The notes under the pieces: model-generated | The model's database searches: none | What the model saw: the letters and a program-made list of their open reading frames with translations, nothing else | What the model was told of the DNA's origin: nothing | Program-made: the position numbers and the translations under genes | Shown: piece by piece, positions 57,916 to 64,000 of the stretch | How positions within the stretch are numbered: position 1 is the stretch's first letter | How the letters are laid out: every line of letters starts with the position of its first letter | Assembly: GCF_004777465.1 (NCBI RefSeq) | Contig: NZ_CP038462.1 | Span: 558,001 to 622,000, forward strand | Origin: Nocardioides daphniae | GTDB lineage: Bacteria; Actinomycetota; Actinomycetes; Propionibacteriales; Nocardioidaceae | Reading direction: 5' to 3' | Length of the DNA stretch: 64,000 nucleotides

Positions 57916-58239
57916 TCACGCCTGGTTCTGCGGCGGCAGCTCGGCGATCAGCGGGTGGTCCTTGTCGGTGACGTCGGTCTTCGCCGCGCCGCCGGGGGAG
58001 CCGAGGTCGTCGAAGAAGTGCACGTTGACGTCGTAGTACTCCTTCCACTCCTCGGGGGTGTCGTCCTCGTAGAAGATCGCCTCGACGGGGCAGACCGGCT
58101 CGCAGGCACCGCAGTCGACGCACTCGTCGGGCTGGATGTAGAGCATCCGCTTGCCCTCGTAGATGCAGTCGACCGGACACTCGTCGACGCAGGCGCGGTC
58201 CTTGACGTCGACGCACGGCTGGGCGATCACGTAGGTCAT
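57916..58239 (-). CDS. fdxA: 7Fe ferredoxin, FdxA type
   Basis: A 107-aa electron carrier with one 3Fe-4S and one 4Fe-4S cluster: CVDVKDRACVDECPVDCIYE and CVDCGACEPVCPVEAIFYED hold the Cys ligands in the order of actinobacterial FdxA. The C-terminal part (EEWKEYYDVNVHFFDDLGSP) is the typical extension. It is the last gene of the KorA-KorB-MFS-FdxA unit; ATGA overlap with the MFS gene. It is the natural electron acceptor for the 2-oxoacid oxidoreductase encoded upstream. Confidence 0.92.
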   Translation of the reverse strand: MTYVIAQPCVDVKDRACVDECPVDCIYEGKRMLYIQPDECVDCGACEPVCPVEAIFYEDDTPEEWKEYYDVNVHFFDDLGSPGGAAKTDVTDKDHPLIAELPPQNQA

Positions 58240-59699
58240 GGGGACTCCTTCTGTTGGGCTGCACGGGTTCGGGAGGGGATGAGGACGATGCTGACCAGGG
58301 CGGTGCCGACCCACAGGGCGGCGTTGACCCAGACGGTCAGGCTGAAGGCGTCGGCGTAGTCGACGCGGTCGGCGAAGAGGGCGAGCAGCGAGGTGGCCAG
58401 CGAGCTGCCGGCGGCGAAACCGAGGAAGCGCAGCAGCACGTTGAACGACAACGCACTCCCGGTCTCTGCCAGCGGCACGGCGCGCAGCACCAGACCCGGC
58501 ATGGCGGCGAAGGTGAAGCCGCTGCCGAAGCCGGCGACGGTCATCACGCCGGCGACGGCCCACACGGAGCCGTGGCCGAGGGCGTACGCGGTCACGGCGA
58601 CGCAGTAGAGCGCCGCACCGCACGGCAGCACCAGGTCGAGGCCGATGCGCCGACCCAGCGTGAGGCTGACCCGGCTGCCGACGAAGCTGAGCACGGCGTA
58701 CGGCACCAGCACGAGCCCGGCCACCGTGACCGGCTGCCCGAGGCCGAAGCCGGTGGAGGTCGGCAGCTGCACCTGGATCATCACCAGCGCCAGCATCATG
58801 TAGACGGCCGTGCCGGCGGTGACGGCGGAGATGTGGGCGGGCAGCGCGGCGCGGTGGGTCGCGAGCCGCAGGTCGACCAGCGGCTGGGGGTGGCGCAGGG
58901 TGGCGCGCACCCACGAAGCCAGCACCGCGACGCCGGCGGCGACCATCGCCCACACGGCGATCGAGGTCGCGCCCAGGGGCGGTGCCTGGGTGAGGGCGAG
59001 CAGGAGCAGCAGGGTGCCGCCACCGAGCAGCGCGGCGCCGGCCCAGTGCACGGAGTCGCTGCCGGTCGTGGAGGCGTCGGGGAGGGTGCGCCACGCGAGC
59101 GCGAACGTGACGACGGTGACGGCGAGGGCGAACCAGTAGGCAGCCGCGATGCCCGCGGACAGCGCGATCCACGCGGAGAGTGGATAGCTGATCCCGGCCC
59201 CCACGGTGGCGGTGACCGAGAGCAGGGCGAGGGCGCGCGGCGCCGCCTCGGCCGACAGCGCGTCGCGCGCGGCAGCGAGCGAGAGCGGCAGCAGGCCCAT
59301 CCCGACGCCCTGGAGCAGGCGGCCGACGACCGTGCCCGCGAATCCGGTCGGCAGGGCGGTGACGACCAGGCCGAGCGCCACGACGCCGAGGCTGACGAGG
59401 ATGACCGTACGCCGTCGCCCGGTGCCCCCGAGCCGGCCCAGGACGGGCGTCGCCACGGCGCCGACGAGCATGGGGCCGGTCAGGATCCACTGCGCCGAGC
59501 CCAGCGAGACCGCGTGCTCGGCGGCCACCATCGGCACCAGCGAGCCGCCGAGGCTGGTGATCACCGACGTGGTCGTCGTCAGCAGCACCAGGCTCGCCAG
59601 CAGCAGGGGCGAGGGAGTGTCACGGCGCCGACGGCCACCCCTGGGGGCGGGCCGCGGCGCCGTGGTCACGGGCTGGGGAGTGGGGTCGAGCTCAAGCAT
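58236..59699 (-). CDS. MFS transporter, EmrB/QacA-like
   Basis: A 487-aa major facilitator with about 14 helices (DHA2 type). LVPMVAAEHAVSLGSAQWIL, GRLGGTGRRRTVILVSLGVV (the A-motif loop between helices 2 and 3), GRLLQGVGMGLLPLSLAAAR (motif C region) and GFGSGFTFAAMPGLVLRAVP are seen. Probably a drug or metabolite exporter. Its start overlaps the korB stop by 8 bases and its end overlaps fdxA by ATGA, so it is translationally embedded between an oxidoreductase and its ferredoxin, which is unusual. Confidence 0.85.
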   Translation of the reverse strand: MLELDPTPQPVTTAPRPAPRGGRRRRDTPSPLLLASLVLLTTTTSVITSLGGSLVPMVAAEHAVSLGSAQWILTGPMLVGAVATPVLGRLGGTGRRRTVILVSLGVVALGLVVTALPTGFAGTVVGRLLQGVGMGLLPLSLAAARDALSAEAAPRALALLSVTATVGAGISYPLSAWIALSAGIAAAYWFALAVTVVTFALAWRTLPDASTTGSDSVHWAGAALLGGGTLLLLLALTQAPPLGATSIAVWAMVAAGVAVLASWVRATLRHPQPLVDLRLATHRAALPAHISAVTAGTAVYMMLALVMIQVQLPTSTGFGLGQPVTVAGLVLVPYAVLSFVGSRVSLTLGRRIGLDLVLPCGAALYCVAVTAYALGHGSVWAVAGVMTVAGFGSGFTFAAMPGLVLRAVPLAETGSALSFNVLLRFLGFAAGSSLATSLLALFADRVDYADAFSLTVWVNAALWVGTALVSIVLIPSRTRAAQQKESP

Positions 59700-60777
59700 C
59701 CACGGTCCACACGTCCCCACCGTCGATCAGCGCCTGCAGGTCGCCCGGCTCGCCGGCGGTGACCAGCTGGTCGCGCGCCTGGTCGTCGTACGTCGCTCGC
59801 TCGACCTGGCGGAAGATGCCGATGGGCGACTGGTTGAGGTAGCCGGAGTCGGTGAGGCGGCTGATCGCGAAGGCCAGCGTGGGGTCGGGGTTGTGCGCGT
59901 CGTGGACGAGGATCTCCTCGGGTGCCGCCTCGGAGACCTCCGCGACCCGGACGCCGCCGCGGGCGTCGCGCACCAGGCACTTGTGGCCGAGCCCGTCGTC
60001 GAGGGTGGCGCCGAAGCGGATCTGCTCGCCGTGGACCAGCGGGATGATCGCGTCGGCCTTCGTGTCGGGGTTCTTGATCGCGTCGAAGGCGCCGTCGTTG
60101 AAGATCGGGCAGTTCTGGTAGATCTCCACCAACGACGTGCCGCGGTGCGCGGCGGCGGCAGCGAGCACCGAGGTGAGGTGCTTGCGGTCGGAGTCGATCG
60201 TGCGCGCGACGAAGGTGGCCTCCGCGCCGAGCGCCAGCGACACCGGGTTGAAGGGGTGGTCGACCGACCCCATCGGCGTCGACTTGGTGACCTTGCCGGT
60301 CTCCGAGGTGGGGGAGTACTGGCCCTTCGTCAGGCCGTAGATCCGGTTGTTGAAGAGCAGGATCGTCATGTTGACGTTGCGGCGCAGTGCGTGGATCAGG
60401 TGGTTGCCGCCGATGGAGAGCGCGTCGCCGTCTCCGGTGACGACGAAGACCGACAGGTCCTCCCGTGCCGTGGCGATGCCGGTGGCGATGGCGGGCGCAC
60501 GGCCGTGGATCGAGTGCATCCCGTAGGTGTCCAGGTAGTACGGGAAGCGCGACGAGCAGCCGATGCCGGAGACGAAGACGATGTTTTCCCGGCGCAGGCC
60601 GAGCTCGGGCAGGAACGACTGCACGGCCTTGAGCACGGCGTAGTCGCCGCAGCCGGGGCACCAGCGCACCTCCTGGTCGGAGGTGAACTCCTTCGCGGTC
60701 TGCTTCTCGCCCTCGGCGATCCGCGGCACGCCCTCGGTGCCGGTGCGGACGGGGAACGGCAGTTCGGTGGTGGTCAT
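59692..60777 (-). CDS. korB: 2-oxoglutarate:ferredoxin oxidoreductase, beta subunit
   Basis: A 361-aa thiamine-diphosphate subunit. WCPGCGDYAVLKAV and GIGCSSRFPYYL carry Cys residues for the 4Fe-4S cluster; HGRAPAIATGI, GDGDALSIGGNHLIHALRRN and LLFNNRIYGLTKGQYSPTS form the TPP/magnesium site. It oxidises 2-oxoglutarate (or another 2-oxoacid) with CoA, passing electrons to ferredoxin, an alternative to 2-oxoglutarate dehydrogenase known in mycobacteria (Rv2454c). ATGA overlap with korA. Confidence 0.92.
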   Translation of the reverse strand: MTTTELPFPVRTGTEGVPRIAEGEKQTAKEFTSDQEVRWCPGCGDYAVLKAVQSFLPELGLRRENIVFVSGIGCSSRFPYYLDTYGMHSIHGRAPAIATGIATAREDLSVFVVTGDGDALSIGGNHLIHALRRNVNMTILLFNNRIYGLTKGQYSPTSETGKVTKSTPMGSVDHPFNPVSLALGAEATFVARTIDSDRKHLTSVLAAAAAHRGTSLVEIYQNCPIFNDGAFDAIKNPDTKADAIIPLVHGEQIRFGATLDDGLGHKCLVRDARGGVRVAEVSEAAPEEILVHDAHNPDPTLAFAISRLTDSGYLNQSPIGIFRQVERATYDDQARDQLVTAGEPGDLQALIDGGDVWTVDA

Positions 60778-62725
60778 CGCAGGGCCTCCTCGGCAACGCG
60801 CAGGTCGGTGGGCTCGGCTGACTCGGGGGAGGGGGACTCGGTGATGCCGAGGTCGGCGAGGGCGTCGAGCAGGATGCCCTCCATCTCCTCCGCGCCGAAG
60901 GGGGTGCCGCGTACGTTGGTGCGCGACTCCGCGTCGACCAGGAACTTGCCGCGCAGCAGCAGGGCGAGCTGGCCCATGTTCATCTCCGGGACCACGACCT
61001 TGTCGTAGCGCCGCAGGATCTCGGCGAGGTTGGCGGGGAAGGGGTTGAGGTGGCGCAGGTGCACCTGCGCGACGTCGAGGCCGCGGTCGCGCACACGTCG
61101 TACGCCGGCCCCGATCGGACCGTAGGTCGAGCCCCAGCCGATCACCAGCATCCGGGCCTTGCCTGACGGGTCGTCGACGACCAGGTCGGGCACGACGACG
61201 CCGTCGACCTTGGCCTGGCGGGTCTTGACCATGAACTCGTGGTTGGAGGGCTCGTAGGAGATGTTGCCGTGGCCGTCGCCCTTCTCGATGCCGCCGATGC
61301 GGTGCTCGAGGCCGGGGGTGCCGGGCACCGCCCAGGGGCGGGCCAGCGTCTCGGGGTCACGGACGTAGGGCCAGAACTCCTGCTTCTCCTCGCCGTCCTT
61401 GCCGACGGAGGTGTGGTTGAGCTCGGTCGCGAAGCTCGGCTCGATCGGCTCCAGCGCCGACACGTCAGGCAGCGCCCACGGCTCGGAGCCGTTGGCTAGG
61501 TAGCCGTCGGAGAGCAGCATCACGGGGGTGCGGTAGGTGACGGCGATGCGCGCGGCCTCGACCGCGGCGTCGAAGCAGTCGGCGGGCGACTGGGCGGCGA
61601 CGACAGGCAGCGGCGCCTCGCCGTTGCGGCCGAACATCGCCTGCAGCAGGTCGGCCTGCTCGGTCTTGGTGGGCAGGCCGGTCGAGGGGCCGCCGCGCTG
61701 CACGTCGACGACGAGCAGCGGCAGCTCCAGCATCACGGCCAGGCCCATCGCCTCCGACTTCAGCGAGACACCGGGGCCCGAGGTGCTGGTGACGCCGAGG
61801 TGGCCGGCGTACGAGGCCCCGAGTGCGGCGCCGATGCCGGCGATCTCGTCCTCGGCCTGGAAGGTCGTCACGCCGAACGACTTGTGCTTGCTCAGCTCGT
61901 GCAGGATGTCGCTGGCCGGGTGATCGGGTAGGCGCCGAGGAAGACCGGCAGGCCGCTGAGGCGCCCGGCGGTGACCAGGCCGTACGACAGCGCCAGGTTG
62001 CCGGTGATGTTGCGGTAGCGGCCGCGCGCGACCTCCGCAGGCTTCACCTCGTACGAGACGGCGAAGGCCTCGGTCGTCTCGCCGAAGTGGTAGCCGGCCT
62101 TGAAGGCGGCGATGTTGGCGTCGCGGATCGCGGGCTTCTTGGCGAACTTGGTGGAGACGTAGTCGATGGTGCCCTCGACGGGGCGGCCGTACATCCACGA
62201 CAGCAGGCCGAGGGAGTACATGTTCTTGGAGCGGGCGGCGTCCTTGCGGGAGAGGCCGAACTCCTTGACCGCCTCGACCGTCATGCCGGTGAGGTCGAGC
62301 GCGTGCACCTGGAAGTCGGCGAGCGAGCCGTCCTCCAGCGGGTCGCTGGTGTAGCCGGCCTTGGTCAGGTTGCGGCTGGTGAAGTCGTGGGTGTCGACGA
62401 TGACCACGGCGCCGGGGCGCAGGTCGGCGACGTTGGCGCGCAGCGCGGCGGGGTTCATCGCGACGAGCACGTTGGGGTGGTCGCCGGGGGTGAGGATGTC
62501 GCGGCTGGCGAAGTGCAGCTGGAAGGACGAGACGCCGGGGATGGTGCCCTGGGGGGCGCGGATCTCGGCGGGGAAGTTGGGGAAGGTGGCCAGGTCGTTG
62601 CCGAAGGCCGCGGTCTCCTGCGTGAAGCGATCACCGGTCAGCTGCATCCCGTCGCCGGAGTCACCGGCGAACCGGATGACGACGCGCTCGACCTGCTCGA
62701 CCTTCTTCTCGGGAGTGACAGTCAT
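60774..62725 (-). CDS. korA: 2-oxoglutarate:ferredoxin oxidoreductase, alpha subunit (frameshifted)
   Basis: About 650 aa after correction, the length of mycobacterial KorA. The N-terminal gamma domain (RVVIRFAGDSGDGMQLTGDR, FPAEIRAPQGT, SFQLHF) is fused to the alpha domain (AYPITPASDILHELS, AEDEIAGIGAALGASYAG, TSTSGPGVSLKSEAMGLAVM, DVQRGGPSTGLPTKTEQADL). One C is missing at 61918-61920, inside AYPITPAS, the pterin-like TPP-facing loop. C-terminal LNPFP and VPEMNMGQLALLLRGKF are complete. Start ATG 62725. First gene of the unit, with its own promoter. Confidence 0.92.
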
Positions 62726-62767
62726 GGTGCTCCGATGCTCGAGGAGAATCCCTAATAGTGATAATCA

Positions 62768-62795
62768 ATCTTACGGATGACTGTCCCTGCGTCAA
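62768..62795 (-). promoter_or_regulatory. Promoter of korA
   Basis: On the minus strand: -35 TTGACG (62795-62790), 16-base spacer, -10 TAAGAT (62773-62768), about 43 bases before the korA start. Confidence 0.55.
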
Positions 62796-62826
62796 GTGAT
62801 CCAATGGCCTGGGTCACATCCCCTCC

Positions 62827-62855
62827 TTCACAACCATGCATATGATTGCTATGGT
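62827..62855 (+). promoter_or_regulatory. Promoter of the aldehyde dehydrogenase gene
   Basis: -35 TTCACA (62827-62832), 17-base spacer, -10 TATGGT (62850-62855), about 72 bases before ATG 62928. The two divergent promoters lie within 90 bases of each other in an AT-rich stretch. Confidence 0.55.
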
Positions 62856-62927
62856 CATGGTCCGAGAGGTCGTCGTCGCGACGAGCCGACCGAGCCGGGC
62901 AATCCGATTCCTGGGTGAGGAGACCTG

Positions 62928-64000
62928 ATGGCAGTGGAGAAGCGGGCGTCGAGCACCTACATCGACTCCACCTGGGTGGACGGCGCCTCGGGCGAGTCCT
63001 ACGTGTCGATGAACCCGGCGACCGAGGAGCCGCTGGGGGAGACCGTCACCAGCTCGGTCGAGCAGGTCGACGAGGCCGTCGCCTCCGCGAAGCGCGCCTT
63101 CCACCCCTCCTCGGAGTGGCGCTCGTGGACCCCGCAGATGCGGGCCGACGCGATCAACCGGTTCGCCGACGTCCTCGAGCGCGAGCTCGAGTCGATGTCG
63201 CGCCTCATCGCCTCCGAGGTCGGCACCCCCGTCGCTGCCTGCCGCTCGATGCAGGTGGGCGGCCCGATCGACGTGCTGCGCTGGTATGCCGAGATGGCCA
63301 TCAAGGGCCCGCGCGGCGGCTACGAGCAGGCGCTGCCGCTCTACGACAAGCCGGTCGCCTCCGGCAGCCTGCTGCACTACGAGCCGGTCGGCGTGGTCGC
63401 GGCGCTGTCGGCCTACAACTACCCCCTCAACCTGCTGGTCTGGAAGCTCGGCGGCGCGCTCGCCGCGGGCTGCACGACCGTGGTGCTGCCCTCGCCGCAG
63501 GGCCTGTGGAGCACCCTGCGGATCTTCGAGCTGCTCGACGAGGTCGGCCTCCCGCCGGGCGTGGTGAACCTGGTCACCGGTGGCCCCGAGATCGGCGTCC
63601 ACCTGACCGGGCACCCCGACGTCGACCTGGTCTCCTTCACCGGCTCCGACGCCGTCGGCGCCAAGGTGATGGCCCAGGGCGCGCTCGGCTCGATCAGCAA
63701 GGCCGTGCTCGAGCTGGGCGGCAAGAGCCCCAACATCATCCTGCCCTCGGCCGACCTGCCCGCCACGGTGGCCGCCTCGATCCTGCGCTTCGCCCGCAAC
63801 GCCGGGCAGGGGTGTGCGGCGTGGAGCCGCATCCTGGTGCCCGAGGAGAAGGTCGACGAGTTCTGCCGGCTGGCCGACGAGTTCATCGCCACCATCAAGG
63901 TCGGTGACCCGATGGCCGAGGACAGCGTCGTCGGGCCCGTCATCTCCGCCGCCCACCGCGACAAGGTCGAGGGCTGGATCGACGAGCTGATGGAGCGCGG
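62928..64000 (+). CDS. Aldehyde dehydrogenase family protein (3'-partial)
   Basis: The first 357 codons of an NAD(P)-dependent aldehyde dehydrogenase; the window ends inside it. TYIDSTWVDGASGESYVSMN is the usual N-terminus, SAYNYPLNLLVWKLGGALAA carries the catalytic-site Asn, FTGSDAVGAKVMAQ and LELGGKSPNIILPSADL hold the cofactor and general-base Glu, and NAGQGCAAWSRILVPEEK the nucleophile Cys296. The KPSE motif of most members reads LPSP here, so the Lys that binds the cofactor ribose is missing; a subgroup with this change exists. Ribosome site GAGGAGA precedes ATG 62928. Divergent from korA. Substrate unknown. Confidence 0.88.
   Translation, partial: MAVEKRASSTYIDSTWVDGASGESYVSMNPATEEPLGETVTSSVEQVDEAVASAKRAFHPSSEWRSWTPQMRADAINRFADVLERELESMSRLIASEVGTPVAACRSMQVGGPIDVLRWYAEMAIKGPRGGYEQALPLYDKPVASGSLLHYEPVGVVAALSAYNYPLNLLVWKLGGALAAGCTTVVLPSPQGLWSTLRIFELLDEVGLPPGVVNLVTGGPEIGVHLTGHPDVDLVSFTGSDAVGAKVMAQGALGSISKAVLELGGKSPNIILPSADLPATVAASILRFARNAGQGCAAWSRILVPEEKVDEFCRLADEFIATIKVGDPMAEDSVVGPVISAAHRDKVEGWIDELMER

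Overview
The window is GC-rich (roughly 70 percent), gene-dense DNA with many GTG starts and many four-base ATGA/GTGA gene overlaps. Its gene content (HbhA-like protein beside an XRE regulator and a DUF2516 protein, GpgS next to FolP2, an F420 cassette, mycobacterial-type KorAB, DUF1023 hydrolase, fused RmlC-RmlD) points to an actinobacterium, most plausibly a nocardioform such as Nocardioides or a close relative. The genus is an inference; there is no rRNA or tRNA gene here to confirm it.

Layout. 1-5.1 kb: end of a glycerophosphodiester phosphodiesterase, a 56-aa mini-protein, a WXG100-like/DUF1023 hydrolase pair, a Tat-exported protein, remnants of other exported proteins and a VanZ-like protein. 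5.1-18.5 kb: a surface-polysaccharide locus with a PIG-L deacetylase and a formyltransferase, an initiating phosphoglycosyl transferase, an aminotransferase fused to a GT4 glycosyltransferase, a GNAT, CapE-CapF-CapG (UDP-N-acetyl-L-fucosamine synthesis), a Wzx-like flippase, a GT2, a Wzy/ligase-like protein and another GT4. 18.5-23.8 kb: a sulfate-activation operon (CysN, CysD, a TauE/SafE permease and an APS kinase fused to a low-molecular-weight phosphotyrosine phosphatase), running in the same direction as the second half of the polysaccharide locus and apparently upstream of it. 23.9-25.8 kb: XRE regulator, HbhA-like protein, DUF2516. 25.9-37.9 kb: nucleotide-sugar genes (FlaA1/CapD-like, cupin, RmlCD, RmlB, DUF4012, RmlA, two GMD-type enzymes, GalE) with an ECF sigma/membrane-protein pair between. 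38-43.7 kb: a DUF559/AbiEi-like gene flanked by direct repeats, a second Tat protein, enoyl-CoA hydratase, GpgS, FolP2, a RibD-C reductase. 43.7-47.1 kb: two paralogous unknown membrane proteins. 47.4-51.4 kb: an ABC cassette resembling the proposed F420-0 importer, then an F420-dependent oxidoreductase. 51.5-57.9 kb: YhgE/Pip and MMPL exporters divergent from a TetR regulator, then an F420:NADP reductase. 57.9-64 kb: ferredoxin, MFS, KorB, KorA, and divergently the start of an aldehyde dehydrogenase.

How the parts work together. The 5-18 kb and 26-38 kb blocks together can make UDP-FucNAc, dTDP-rhamnose, GDP-deoxyhexose and UDP-galactose precursors, load an initiating sugar on a lipid, extend it, flip and polymerise it. 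The sulfate operon could feed PAPS to general metabolism or to modification of that polymer, though no sulfotransferase is visible. The F420 cassette, oxidoreductase and NpdG form a cofactor theme, and KorAB plus ferredoxin an oxidative one.

Caution on the sequence itself: at least eleven otherwise normal genes, including cysD, cysN and korA, are each broken by one- or two-base length changes, mostly single-base losses in short G/C runs. This looks like residual sequencing error rather than gene decay. I annotated those genes across the shift and give the site in each.
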